From the NCBI RefSeq assembly GCF_009733595.1, contig NZ_WOFH01000006.1, positions 310,001 to 374,000 of the forward strand: 64,000 bases of DNA, written 5' to 3'. The notes under the pieces are model-generated. The model ran no database searches. It saw nothing but the letters and a program-made list of their open reading frames with translations, and had not been told where the DNA came from. Shown piece after piece: positions 32,596-40,980 of this stretch. The translations under genes and the position numbers were made by a program. Each line of letters opens with the position of its first letter. Position 1 is the first letter of the stretch. The stretch comes from Actinomadura litoris. Its GTDB lineage: Bacteria; Actinomycetota; Actinomycetes; Streptosporangiales; Streptosporangiaceae.

Positions 32596-34977
32596 TCACG
32601 CGGCGCGGCCGAGGCCGGGGTCGTCCAAGGGCGTCAAGTCGGCGATGGTGAACGTGGTGGCTGATCCTGTTTCGTTCTTGGTGAGGACGCCGTCGTCGAC
32701 CAGCCGCTTGAGGGCCTTGTAGATCCAGGGTCGCTTGCGTCCGGCCTTGGTGCGGATGGTGTGCAGTTCGTCCTCACCGGCGGTGAAGGTCGGTTGCCCG
32801 ATGGCGTGGCGATGGCGGAGCCAGTCGCAGACCAGGCCGAACGCTTCGTCCGGCGGCATCTGTCGCTGCGGTCGGCCGTCCTCGGAGGTCTGGAAGCGCT
32901 CGGCCTCCTCGTCGGTGAGGTGGATCGGGTCCTTGGGCCCGGCGGTCACGCTCGGGTCCGGGTCGTCGGTGCGCAGGTACTCGCTGACCGCGTCGCCTTC
33001 GCGGCGGAGCCTCTCGACTACGGCCTGGGCCGCCTGGGCGTCGTCGGCCGGTACCAGTACTCGCCTGCTGTCGTCGGTGCCTTTGCGGGGGCCGATGATG
33101 CCCTTGCGCTCCAGGGCTTCCAGGACGCGCAGGCACTGGACGTGGGACAGACGGAGCTTGCGCTGCAGCATCGCCGCCGAGGCGAACTGTGTGCTAATGA
33201 CCAGCTCGGCTGCGTCGCCGAGGAGCTCGCCGAAGTCGTCGCGTGCCTCGGTAGGACGGTCGCTCGGTTCGTCGTTGTGGCCGTCGACGGTGGCGGCCTG
33301 GCCCTCGTTGTCGTCCTCCCACTGGGCATCAGCCCAACGGCCGGAGGGGGCGGCGGCCGCAGTGGCGGCAGCGGGCATCGGGATTGCCTTGCCGTCTGCC
33401 GGGCCGGACGCTGTGGCGCCGGAGGGGGCGGCCAAGCGCTGGGTGAACTCGTCTCCGGGGCGGTCGCTGGCGGGGTAGGCGGCGGCGTGTGCGCGCATCG
33501 CGGTGTTGGCGGCGTTGTTGGTCTTGCCCCAGGAGAAGGTGCGCAGTGGCATGGCGTAGTGGGTGGGCCGGATGGACTTGGCGTCCAGGTAGGCCATGCC
33601 GGGGTAGAAGTCCTCCCACTCGTGCGGGTGCACTCCGGCCTTGCGCTGACGTGCCGAGACGCCGTACTTGACGTCCTCGGGGTCGGAGAGGCCGAAGCAC
33701 ATCTTGGCCATCTGGGAGCGGATCAGGGTGGGGATCTGGGTGTAGTCGGCGCGCTGCAGGCTCAGGAACAGCGACCCGCCCGCCGAGCGGATCTCCTTGA
33801 CGATCTCCTCCAGCTTCTCGGCGTCCTCGCCGGACAGCTCGCTGAACAGCTTGGCGACCTCTTCGATGTGCAGATACCAGTAGGTCAATCCGCAACCGGG
33901 CTCCCACGCCTGGTAGCCGCGGGCGGCCAGCCACTTGGTCCGCTCGGGGATCTCGGCGTGCATCTTGCGGATCAGGTCGACGGCGCCGGCCTTGGTGGTC
34001 TCGAACCGGTGCAGCGCTGGACGGAGCGGCCCCATGGTCTGGTCGTCTTTGGAGATGTCGATGCAGAACACGGCGGCGTCGCGGCGGGTGATGATCTCGG
34101 CGACGTAGTTCCACGCTCCGCCGATCGACTTGCCGGATCCGGTCCGGCCCATGACCTGCAGGTGGTGGCCGGTGAAGCGGTGCTCGACGTAGTCGCCGTC
34201 CTGGTAGACGGCGACTCGGAGCGGTTCGCCCACCGAGGCGCCCGGGCGGGACGGTCCGGGCCAGGCGATCGGCTGCTTGATCCGGCGGGGGTCGGAGAAG
34301 GTGATGTGCGCTTGGGAGGCGTCGTCCTCGTCTTGGGCGACGATCACGCTGCCGGGCGGCAGTTTCATGCCCGATTCCATGTGGTCGGTGTTCTTGATCG
34401 CGTCCTCTGCGGTCTTCTCACCGGCGGGCAGCGCCATCTTGCCCTTGACCTTGTGCTCGGTGACCTCGGTCGTCCGGACCTTGGCGCCCTTGAGCCCGAA
34501 CGAGGCTTTGGCCTGGTCGAACAGCATCGCCAGCGGGTCACCGCTGTGCGCGGCGTCCGATGGCGTCTGCCGGATGACGGCGCGGATGTTCCAGCCGATG
34601 GCCAGGGTGGCACCGCCGAAGGCCAGCAGCATGAGCGTGACCTGCTGGGTGATCCCGGTGATGGTGGCGATGGTGAACCACAGCCCCGCGCCGAAGGTCG
34701 TCAGCGTCGAATGGGTGCGGCCCAGCAGACCGCGCTGATGGGAGACGGCCCAGGTCAGGCCCGTGAGGGTGACGGTGGACAGGGTCCCGGCCATCGTCGC
34801 CCACGTCACCGCCGGCGGCGCTCCCCAGACGGTGTGCGCGATCGTCGCGGCGACGGTCAGCAGGCCCAGCAGGACCCACGGCGGGACGAGGACGCCCACT
34901 TTCGACACTGCCGAGACGGCGATGCGCTCCATGGTGGCGTCCTGTGCGATCTGCAGGGTCGGGGTCTTGCGCGCCAT
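32596..34977 (-). CDS. traB: TraB/FtsK-type conjugative DNA translocase
   Basis: A 793-residue membrane ATPase. Four N-terminal helices lie within residues ~32-130. The motor follows, with Walker A GRTGSGKS at 277-284 and a Walker B-like strand before IEE at 366-373, then SLFLSLQRADYTQIP. A winged-helix at ~590-640 (FASAAMLQRKLRLSHVQCLRVLEALERKGIIGP) matches FtsK-gamma, the domain that reads DNA repeats. A further C-terminal winged helix (~735-785) is extra compared with FtsK. In Streptomyces TraB forms a hexameric pore that moves double-stranded DNA between hyphae. ATG 34977 (TGATG with upstream stop); GTG 34980 is possible. Gene product likely reads the adjacent CGTGACA cluster. Confidence 0.93.
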   Translation of the reverse strand: MARKTPTLQIAQDATMERIAVSAVSKVGVLVPPWVLLGLLTVAATIAHTVWGAPPAVTWATMAGTLSTVTLTGLTWAVSHQRGLLGRTHSTLTTFGAGLWFTIATITGITQQVTLMLLAFGGATLAIGWNIRAVIRQTPSDAAHSGDPLAMLFDQAKASFGLKGAKVRTTEVTEHKVKGKMALPAGEKTAEDAIKNTDHMESGMKLPPGSVIVAQDEDDASQAHITFSDPRRIKQPIAWPGPSRPGASVGEPLRVAVYQDGDYVEHRFTGHHLQVMGRTGSGKSIGGAWNYVAEIITRRDAAVFCIDISKDDQTMGPLRPALHRFETTKAGAVDLIRKMHAEIPERTKWLAARGYQAWEPGCGLTYWYLHIEEVAKLFSELSGEDAEKLEEIVKEIRSAGGSLFLSLQRADYTQIPTLIRSQMAKMCFGLSDPEDVKYGVSARQRKAGVHPHEWEDFYPGMAYLDAKSIRPTHYAMPLRTFSWGKTNNAANTAMRAHAAAYPASDRPGDEFTQRLAAPSGATASGPADGKAIPMPAAATAAAAPSGRWADAQWEDDNEGQAATVDGHNDEPSDRPTEARDDFGELLGDAAELVISTQFASAAMLQRKLRLSHVQCLRVLEALERKGIIGPRKGTDDSRRVLVPADDAQAAQAVVERLRREGDAVSEYLRTDDPDPSVTAGPKDPIHLTDEEAERFQTSEDGRPQRQMPPDEAFGLVCDWLRHRHAIGQPTFTAGEDELHTIRTKAGRKRPWIYKALKRLVDDGVLTKNETGSATTFTIADLTPLDDPGLGRAA

Positions 34978-35354
34978 CACAGATCGACCCTTCCGGTGTA
35001 GCGGCCGCCGCGTCGGCCGCGCAGGTCTGCGGGGCCGACGGCGAGGAACTCCTGGCGGTACTGGACGTGGAACTTCACCGACTCGGCGCTGATGGCCAGC
35101 GCCAACTCGCTGGCCTTGCGCAACTTCCCGGCGACCCGAGCGGCCTGCAGCTTGACGTCGAGGCCGAACAGCAGCGGATGTCCCTCCAACTGCTTCATCG
35201 CGGCTTCGGCGGCAGCGGCGGCGTTGTCCAGCTCGTAGGCCAGGTCATGGCCGAACCGCTGGGTCGCCCTCGCGTACTCGGCGACATGCTTGCCGACCTT
35301 GCCGCGGAACTCGATGTCGCCGATCCGGTCGATCATCTGTTCACCGGTTCCCAT
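34977..35354 (-). CDS. TraA-like small soluble protein, paralogue A
   Basis: A 125-residue helical protein, coupled to traB by a one-base stop/start overlap. It is homologous to the gene at 35427: both share an F-x-G-x-x-G/A start block and then EGHPLLFGLD / RGHLLLFGLD, a basic AAR/ARRVA helix, LA-rich helix and KFHxxYRxxF. They look like a duplication within the element. Such small proteins often precede traB in actinobacterial elements and may assist transfer; the function is not established. GAGGAGG eight bases before the ATG. Confidence 0.75.
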   Translation of the reverse strand: MGTGEQMIDRIGDIEFRGKVGKHVAEYARATQRFGHDLAYELDNAAAAAEAAMKQLEGHPLLFGLDVKLQAARVAGKLRKASELALAISAESVKFHVQYRQEFLAVGPADLRGRRGGRYTGRVDL

Positions 35355-35386
35355 GACTGACCTCCTCAGATAGCGGTGTGACAGCC

Positions 35387-35416
35387 CGGGGAGTCGGCCG
35401 GGTGGACGACTCCCCG
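35387..35416. terminator. perfect 10-bp hairpin between the duplicated genes
   Basis: CGGGGAGTCG (35387-35396) and CGACTCCCCG (35407-35416) around ten bases. It falls in the 72-bp gap inside an otherwise tightly coupled operon, ahead of paralogue A and traB. It may reduce read-through into traB or mark an mRNA processing site. Confidence 0.55.
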
Positions 35417-35426
35417 CGGCGTGTGA

Positions 35427-35807
35427 TCACTCTTCGGCCGCCTCGGCGTCCTTCTCGGCGTCCTCGATGGCCTTCTCGACGTCCTCGCGGTGCGCGGCAT
35501 CGGAGAATTGGCGGCGGTAGGCGCGGTGGAATTTCTCGCCCTGCTCGGCCAGCCCGGCGGCCAGGTCCTGGGCCCGCTGCAGCCGCTTGGCCACGCGCCG
35601 AGCCCGGACGCGTGAGTCCAGCCCGAACAGCAGGAGATGTCCGCGCAGCCCCTCCATCGCCGCCCGCGAGTCGGTCGTGGCGGCTCCCAGCTCGAACTTC
35701 CACCGGTTGGCCAGCGACTCCAGTTGCTTGCCGTAGCTCTGGAACGCCTCCCCCAAGCGGCCCTCGAACTCGACGTTCGCCAGTTCGGTGATCTTGCGGT
35801 GTGCCAT
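35427..35807 (-). CDS. TraA-like small soluble protein, paralogue B
   Basis: A 126-residue helical protein with acidic C-terminal tail (EDVEKAIEDAEKDAEAAEE). It shares the central LLFGLD-x-(R/K)-x-x-ARRVA block and the KFHRAYRRQF motif with the gene at 34977. ATG overlaps the upstream stop by one base (TGATG), with AAGGAG seven to nine bases before it. Likely works with paralogue A as a hetero-oligomer or by division of labour; no enzymatic motif is visible. Confidence 0.75.
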   Translation of the reverse strand: MAHRKITELANVEFEGRLGEAFQSYGKQLESLANRWKFELGAATTDSRAAMEGLRGHLLLFGLDSRVRARRVAKRLQRAQDLAAGLAEQGEKFHRAYRRQFSDAAHREDVEKAIEDAEKDAEAAEE

Positions 35808-36133
35808 CAGGCGCTCCTTCGGCGGGACGTCCGGTCGTCCCGGACGTCGTCCTCGATGACCTCGGCCTCGACCGCTCCGGCCCGGCCCGCCCGGAACTCA
35901 TCGCCGAGGACCTGGCCGACCCTGCGCATCCGGGGCGCCAGCGGCCCGGTGCCGACGAACGCGGTGATCAGCGCGTCGAGTGCGGTCGCCAGCAGAACCA
36001 GCACCGCCCACGCGCCGCGCAGGAAGGGGCCGAAGCGCTCCCATATCCCCGGCTCGGGCGGTGGCAGGAGCCGGAAATGGGTCGACAGGTCAGCGCGGCC
36101 TTCGGTGCCCCGGCCGGGGACGGTGCCGCTCAT
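35807..36133 (-). CDS. single-span membrane protein, Spd-like
   Basis: A 108-residue protein with one transmembrane helix around residues 38-65 (FLRGAWAVLVLLATALDALITAFVG) and a charged, Arg/Asp/Glu-rich C-terminus. Overlaps both neighbours by one and four bases. Small hydrophobic proteins in tra operons of Streptomyces plasmids (Spd proteins) help intramycelial spread of the plasmid; the assignment here rests on position and size only. Confidence 0.65.
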   Translation of the reverse strand: MSGTVPGRGTEGRADLSTHFRLLPPPEPGIWERFGPFLRGAWAVLVLLATALDALITAFVGTGPLAPRMRRVGQVLGDEFRAGRAGAVEAEVIEDDVRDDRTSRRRSA

Positions 36134-36333
36134 AGCCGCCTCCGGTCGGTGAAAGGGCGCCGGAAGCGGTGTGCGGCCCATCCCGCCGCCAGGGCTGAGA
36201 CCAGGCACTTGGCGTCGCCGTACATGCCCGTCCACACCGTCAACGCCGTCCACACGGCCAGGAACACCACCACGAACAGCAGCACGGCCGCGCTGAGCGA
36301 ACGTCGCGTCGGGTACTTGGTCCGCGCACTCAT
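36130..36333 (-). CDS. 67-residue membrane protein, Spd-like
   Basis: Basic N-terminus (MSARTKYPTRRS) then a strong helix (LSAAVLLFVVVFLAVWTALTVWTGM) and a second weaker hydrophobic stretch (CLVSALAAGWAAHRF), ending FRRPFTDRRRL. Overlaps the next and previous genes by four bases each (ATGA), so it is part of the coupled operon. Possibly a spread protein; no motif identifies a specific role. Confidence 0.65.
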   Translation of the reverse strand: MSARTKYPTRRSLSAAVLLFVVVFLAVWTALTVWTGMYGDAKCLVSALAAGWAAHRFRRPFTDRRRL

Positions 36334-37097
36334 TGGCCCGACTCCTCGTGACCGTTGACCGGAGCGCTGTCGCAGCGGCGCCCGGCCGAGGAGCGGTTCG
36401 GGACGCCGGTGCGGTGGCGGTCGGCCAGCCACAGCGCGGCATACGCGCCGACCAGCACGGCCACCCCCAGCCCGAGCCGCTCCCCACCGGCCAGCCCAGG
36501 GACCACCACCGTGGCGGCGAGCAGGCAGAACACGGTCAACACCGCCAGCCGCGGCGGCAGGAACCACGGCTCACGCCAGCCGCCGTCCCCGGCCGCCAGG
36601 CGCTCTTCGCTGACAGCGAGTCGGGTCAGGGCCTCGGCCGCAGTCGGGTCGATGTGCTCGGCGACCAAGGCGGCCAGGTTCCGCAGGTGGACGGCGCGCT
36701 GCGCGGGCTCGGCGGTCGCGGTCAGCAGCGTCCACTCGCGCAGCTCCGGTGCCCGGTCGATGGTGGCGTGGTCCCAGCCGATCCACTCCGGGAACGCGCC
36801 GATCACCGCGCGTTCGGTCGCGGCGGCCATCCGCAGCAGCGACGCCGCGGTGGTCAGCGACACCGCCATCGGACGCCCGGCGGCGTCCTCCTCGCGGCCC
36901 CAGCACTCGGTGTGCAGTCGGCCCAGCTCGCCAGTGGCGTCGGCGGCGAACTCGATCAAGATCGCGCGGCGATCCCGGTCGCTGGTGCGCGAGAGGTCGT
37001 CGAGCGTCTCGCTCAGCGCGCCGGACCAGTCAATGTAGCTGCGCCGGGCCGCTCTGCGCGCCAGACGGCTCGTGATGATCGTGGGAAGGAAGAGCAT
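36330..37097 (-). CDS. membrane-anchored protein of unknown function
   Basis: 255 residues. A helical soluble region of about 180 residues (GALSETLDDLSRTSDRDRRAILIEFAADATGELGRLH...) is followed by two transmembrane helices at ~183-203 and 208-226 and a short polar tail. I do not recognise the family. ATG 37097 is supported by GAGGAGG eight bases upstream. It is the first gene after a 254-bp gap in the operon, which holds no gene and may contain an internal promoter. Confidence 0.65.
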   Translation of the reverse strand: MLFLPTIITSRLARRAARRSYIDWSGALSETLDDLSRTSDRDRRAILIEFAADATGELGRLHTECWGREEDAAGRPMAVSLTTAASLLRMAAATERAVIGAFPEWIGWDHATIDRAPELREWTLLTATAEPAQRAVHLRNLAALVAEHIDPTAAEALTRLAVSEERLAAGDGGWREPWFLPPRLAVLTVFCLLAATVVVPGLAGGERLGLGVAVLVGAYAALWLADRHRTGVPNRSSAGRRCDSAPVNGHEESGQ

Positions 37098-37351
37098 GGG
37101 GGTGACCTCCTCAAAGGGAGAGGGAGAAAGATCAAGTCGTGGTGCGGTGGGGGCGCTGAGCAGACCCGGGCCGCGCAGGACGCAGCGGCAGGTGGTTCGG
37201 CTCCGGGAGCCCCGCGAGCACGGCGGACGGGTGGCGGCGGCAGCGCGAGCCCGGCGAGTACGGGTGCACCTTTTGCGCGTTCCGGCACGTGCCGGTATCC
37301 GCGGCCCAGAGCCCGCACACCGATGCCAGCCGCCGTGCTCGCGGGACGCCA

Positions 37352-37798
37352 TCAGTCCGCGCTCCGATCAGTGATGTGCGCCGACGGGCTCGACACGACA
37401 GCTCCGACCGAGCGGGGAAGATCGACCCAGATGCGGCGGCCGCCGCCGGTGCAGACAAGGCTCAGCGCGCCGAGCTGGGCGCAGATCCACAGCCCTCGCC
37501 CGGACTCGCCTCCGCCGAGCCGGACGTCAGGAGCGTGCGCGGCGCCCTGGTCGACCACCTCGACATGCGCATGGTCGCTGTGCACCTGAAGGAGGACCTG
37601 GTACGTGCCGCCCTGGTCGCCCGAGCGGGTGTGCCGGGCGGCATTGGTGGCCAGCTCCGACACGCACGTCAGTGCATCGCACACCGTGTCCTCGGCCAGC
37701 CCAGAGGCGGTCAGAGTCCGCCGGGCCCAGCGCCGCGCCTCGGCCACCGTCCGCACGTCGTCACCGGCGAACGCGGCCACGAAACGCTCCGGCATCAT
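37352..37798 (-). CDS. RsbW-like histidine-kinase-fold ATP-binding protein
   Basis: A 148-residue stand-alone HATPase_c_2 protein. The N-box is CVSELATNAARH, the G1 region VVDQGAAHAPD, and G2 GESGRGLWICAQL. Such Streptomyces proteins act as anti-sigma-factor kinases or switch regulators. Here, in an element next to a BldC-like regulator and upstream of the PP2C-like phosphatase across the control region, it could be the kinase half of a phospho-switch; this is inference. Start at ATG 37798 in ATGATGA overlap with the upstream stop. Confidence 0.82.
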   Translation of the reverse strand: MMPERFVAAFAGDDVRTVAEARRWARRTLTASGLAEDTVCDALTCVSELATNAARHTRSGDQGGTYQVLLQVHSDHAHVEVVDQGAAHAPDVRLGGGESGRGLWICAQLGALSLVCTGGGRRIWVDLPRSVGAVVSSPSAHITDRSAD

Positions 37799-38244
37799 GA
37801 CCGGCCCCCGTCCCGATGCAGAGGCGTCACCGACGCCAACCTCGGCGCGGCAGTACCGGCCTCGACACTGCCCGGCGCGGCGGCCTGGCCCTCGTTGCCA
37901 CTCACCTCGCTCCGCGGCGCGGACAGTCGTATGCGCGGGCGGAACCTGCTGGTCAGCCGCCGCCACCAAGGCCGCCGGACTGCGGTGATGGTCTCGGTCA
38001 GCTCGCGCATGTCATCCGCCATAGCGCTGAGCTGGTCGGCCACGTCCGAACTGGTCTGCGCCAGTTGCGCGCGGACGGCCAGCACGGCGAACCCGATCCC
38101 GACCAGCGCATGCTCACCTGGGCTCATCGCCTCGACGTTGGAGGCGGCATCGGTCAGCGCACACTCGGCACCGTGCGCGAGCGCGTGCGCCAGGTCGTCC
38201 GACAGAGCGGCCTGCCAATCGAAGAACTCGTTGTCGTGCGTCAC
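37795..38244 (-). CDS. helical protein of unknown function
   Basis: 149 residues: an N-terminal acidic helical part (NEFFDWQAALSDDLAHALAHGAECALTDAASNVEAM), a mildly hydrophobic stretch (HALVGIGFAVLAVRAQL), then a coiled-coil-like segment (SSDVADQLSAMADDMRELTETITAVRRPWWRRL) and a basic, Ala-rich tail. Four-base overlaps with both neighbours. No family recognised; may be a membrane-associated partner of the ATPase that follows. Confidence 0.6.
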   Translation of the reverse strand: MTHDNEFFDWQAALSDDLAHALAHGAECALTDAASNVEAMSPGEHALVGIGFAVLAVRAQLAQTSSDVADQLSAMADDMRELTETITAVRRPWWRRLTSRFRPRIRLSAPRSEVSGNEGQAAAPGSVEAGTAAPRLASVTPLHRDGGRS

Positions 38245-38510
38245 AGCGCACCTCCGAACTGCCGGTCGACCTCGGCCGTGCGAGCGAACGCCTCGGCGAC
38301 CAGCCGCGAGGCCGACACCCCGTCGGGCGGAAGCTGCCCGCGCTCCTCCAGGAACCCGGCCAGGTGCACGAGCGGGTCCAGTTCGCCATCACGGGCGGCG
38401 GCCACCGCCGCGCGCACGTGCGCCAGCAGCTCGGCGTACTCGACGTTCACCAGCGCCAATTCCTGTCGAAGCGAGGCCTCCGTCTGAGAGGTGTGCAGGG
38501 TCGTCGCCAT
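38241..38510 (-). CDS. 89-residue helical protein of unknown function
   Basis: Starts MATTLHTSQTEASLRQELALVN and is all helical, with EYAELLAHVRAAVAAARDGELDPLVHLAGFLEERGQLPPDG in the middle. ATG overlaps the upstream stop by one base (TGATG). No known motif; conserved placement in the coupled operon is the only clue to a transfer-related role. Confidence 0.6.
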   Translation of the reverse strand: MATTLHTSQTEASLRQELALVNVEYAELLAHVRAAVAAARDGELDPLVHLAGFLEERGQLPPDGVSASRLVAEAFARTAEVDRQFGGAL

Positions 38511-39619
38511 CACCGCTCACCCCCGCCCGCACCGGCCAGCGCCGGCTCCGCATCCACGCGCTCCGCGCGGCCCGCGCTCTGCGAGGCGGCATCCTCATCC
38601 GCAGACTCGGCCTCGGTCCGCACCGGCCTGTCCGTGCGCGCCAAGCCGAACCCCTCAGCCCGCGCGGGCATCTCGTCCGCACCGGGACCCGTGCGCAATG
38701 CGGTGTTGCGGGCCTGCGACACCACGCCCTCACACCACCGGCGCTTACGACCGGTCTGCGCCATCAGCGCCGGATAGTCCGGAGACCACTTGCCACCGGC
38801 CTCGACGGCAGCGAGGATCTCGCTGGTCAACTCAGCCACGACCGCATCACGGTCGACCGGCTCACCGGCGCCCGGCGCGGCCCCGCGCATCCCGCGAACT
38901 AGACGCGGACCGGACGAACCCGCATCCGCACCCCGCACCGTGCGGACCGACGCGACCGAACGATGCGGGCCCCGCACGCCACTGTGCGGAACACCGTTCG
39001 CGGTACCCTCCGCACCGTCCCCACCCGTGCGTGCGGACGGCACCACGGCCAGCGACCGAGCGACCGGCTCAGGCGCCATCGCCCGCAACGCGGCCGCGCG
39101 CTCGGCGGCTTGGCGGTGCGCGACGGTGACCGCCTCAGTGATCCGCTGCCGGATCGTCACCACGGCCTCGGCCGCGCAGAACACCATCGCCGGCGGCACC
39201 GAGTGCAGCAGGATCGCCGCCGGATCCAACGCCGCCCACGCCGACCAGGTGTTCATCGCATACGTGCAGCCCAACGCGACCCACTTGGTCGTCCGGACCC
39301 ACCGGCCAGCGTCCAGACCATGCCGGTTGATGAGCTGCTCACCCATCAACACCCCGATCAGGACCAGCGACACCATCGGGTCCAGCAGCCACGCCGTGAC
39401 CCACACCAGCGACCCCAGCGGCGCCCCGTCCGCAGCGAAGCGCGCGACGTTGGCCATGGTGAACAGCAGCCCCAGAACCATCCCGGTCCAGATCAGCCGG
39501 TCCACCCAGCCCCGCACCCGCTCCACACGCAGCGCCACCACGTCCGGATCGGTCTGGTACGCCCGCACCTGCGCAGCCGCGTCCGCAGCGGCCTTGAGCT
39601 TGGCGGCCTTGCCCGTCAT
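38510..39619 (-). CDS. DUF2637-type membrane protein
   Basis: 369 residues. Four transmembrane helices lie in the first ~150: LIWTGMVLGLLFTMANVARF, SLVWVTAWLLDPMVSLVLIGVLMG, TTKWVALGCTYAMNTWSAW and ILLHSVPPAMVFCAAEAVVTI. This matches the DUF2637 pattern common in Streptomyces plasmids and AICEs. A long cytosolic tail contains a helix-turn-helix-like block (DRDAVVAELTSEILAAVEAGGKWSPDYPALMAQTGRKRRWCEGVVSQARN), possibly DNA-binding. ATG 39619 is chosen. Proposed role: membrane-associated partner of TraB; inferred. Confidence 0.78.
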   Translation of the reverse strand: MTGKAAKLKAAADAAAQVRAYQTDPDVVALRVERVRGWVDRLIWTGMVLGLLFTMANVARFAADGAPLGSLVWVTAWLLDPMVSLVLIGVLMGEQLINRHGLDAGRWVRTTKWVALGCTYAMNTWSAWAALDPAAILLHSVPPAMVFCAAEAVVTIRQRITEAVTVAHRQAAERAAALRAMAPEPVARSLAVVPSARTGGDGAEGTANGVPHSGVRGPHRSVASVRTVRGADAGSSGPRLVRGMRGAAPGAGEPVDRDAVVAELTSEILAAVEAGGKWSPDYPALMAQTGRKRRWCEGVVSQARNTALRTGPGADEMPARAEGFGLARTDRPVRTEAESADEDAASQSAGRAERVDAEPALAGAGGGER

Positions 39620-40236
39620 CGCAACCGCCCCCCATCGAGCTCCTCCAGCACCGGCCCGACCAGAGCGTTCAGCTTCGCGACCAGCGCCGAGACCATCGCG
39701 CGAGCGGCCCACTCGACGCCATCGCGTGGCCCGCAGGGAACCGCGGGAAGCCGATGCATCGGCACCGGAAAACTCAGCGCAACACTGGCCTGCAGGAACG
39801 GGCGCCGAGTCACGTCCTCCTCGGTCGGGTGGGCGTACTCATAGCCCTCCCCGCGCAGCTCGGTGGGCCAGTCCCGCCAGGAGAGGTCCCCCTGCCACTG
39901 GTAGGAGCGCAGGAGCCGCTCCGGCCAGGGAGCGACCAGGCTGACCGAGCCGATCAGCGACCCGTCCCATGCGCTGCGCTGCACCTGGGCGTCGAGGACG
40001 CGGGTGTGCGAGCGGACGTACCCGGGCGCCATCACCGGCCCCGACGCCGTCCGCCAGGAGGCCGAAGCGAATTCGGCCAGCCGGACGCCCGGGGAGTCCC
40101 CGAAGTCCTCCCAGCACTCGGCGAACGAGCTGTTCAGCCGGTCACGGACGTACGCTCCGAACCGAGACACACCATCGCTGGCGTACTCACGGTCGTAGTC
40201 CTCATCGACCCAGAACGGCCTAGAAGAGGCGGCCAT
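39616..40236 (-). CDS. hypothetical protein of the element operon
   Basis: 206 residues, soluble, rich in Trp and Arg (WVDEDYDREYASDGVSRFGAYVRDRLNSSFAECWEDF, RSYQWQGDLSWRDWPTELRGEGYEYAHPTEED). No motif I can name. It follows the BldC-like gene with a one-base overlap (TGATG) and precedes the DUF2637 gene with a four-base overlap. Confidence 0.6.
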   Translation of the reverse strand: MAASSRPFWVDEDYDREYASDGVSRFGAYVRDRLNSSFAECWEDFGDSPGVRLAEFASASWRTASGPVMAPGYVRSHTRVLDAQVQRSAWDGSLIGSVSLVAPWPERLLRSYQWQGDLSWRDWPTELRGEGYEYAHPTEEDVTRRPFLQASVALSFPVPMHRLPAVPCGPRDGVEWAARAMVSALVAKLNALVGPVLEELDGGRLR

Positions 40237-40451
40237 CAGAGACCACCGCCCGCCGCGGCCGACTCCTCGGCCAGGAGCGCCCGGACCTCCGACTCGCGGA
40301 AGCGCCGGTGTCCGCCCAGGGTCTTGAAGGAAGGCAGCTTGCCGGCCTGGGCCCAACGAGTGACCGTCTTCGGGTCGACGCGGAACGCTGCCGCGACCTC
40401 GGCGGACGTCAGCAGTCGCTCCGGCTCGAACGGTTTGGCTACGGTTGGCAT
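40236..40451 (-). CDS. BldC-like MerR-family DNA-binding protein
   Basis: 71 residues: LLTSAEVAAAFRVDPKTVTRWAQAGKLPSFKTLGGHRRFRESEVRALLAEE. This is nearly the whole winged-HTH of Streptomyces BldC (developmental regulator that binds direct repeats cooperatively), differing mainly at the ends. Element-borne, so it probably acts on the tra operon or on host development genes at the time of transfer. ATG with GGAG nine to ten bases upstream. First gene of the tightly coupled leftward series. Confidence 0.85.
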   Translation of the reverse strand: MPTVAKPFEPERLLTSAEVAAAFRVDPKTVTRWAQAGKLPSFKTLGGHRRFRESEVRALLAEESAAAGGGL

Positions 40452-40539
40452 GGGTCGATCTCCTCTCGCTAGGGGGCTCAGTTCGACCCGATCGGCGGCT
40501 CCGGTGTGCCAGCACCGGAGCCGCTCTCATCTGCGGTGA

Positions 40540-40908
40540 TTAGGGTGCGCTGACCGCGTCAGCGAGGCAGTCGGCCTGCTGAGCTGTGCACTCCACCTGG
40601 ACGCGGAAATCCATGTAGCCGTACTCGACGGCATACGCGTTGTAGCCCTGCGGGCCAGGCCAACGAAGCTCCAGAGCCTTGGTAAGCCGCTCGACCGCTC
40701 GACGAGCGGCGTCGCGTGCCTCAGCGTGTGGACGCCAAAGACCGACGACCCGCGAGAGCGCGCCGGTCCACTCCTCGCTGCCACGTCCCTCGTAGACGAG
40801 CGACCCGCCCTCGGCTCGGATAGCCCGCACCGCGCGAAGCGGCTCGTCCGGCCGGTGCCATGGCTTGAGGGCGTACAGCTCGCCAGCCTCGATGTCCTTG
40901 CCCTTCAC
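40540..40908 (-). CDS. hypothetical protein next to the control region
   Basis: 122 residues: KGKDIEAGELYALKPWHRPDEPLRAVRAIRAEGGSLVYEGRGSEEW, then a helix DAARRAVERLTKALELRWPGPQGYNAYAVEYGYMDFRVQVE. A beta-rich N-terminus suggests an SH3-like or Tudor-like barrel; no firm family. GTG at 40908 is chosen because GGAGG ends five bases before it. It is the first leftward gene from the KorSA operators, 88 bp ahead of the BldC-like gene. Confidence 0.6.
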   Translation of the reverse strand: MKGKDIEAGELYALKPWHRPDEPLRAVRAIRAEGGSLVYEGRGSEEWTGALSRVVGLWRPHAEARDAARRAVERLTKALELRWPGPQGYNAYAVEYGYMDFRVQVECTAQQADCLADAVSAP

Positions 40909-40980
40909 GATGACCTCCAAGGCAGAAACCAGACGAACGCCCCATACGCCCCAAGGTGGAGTAGCCACACCAGAGCGGTA

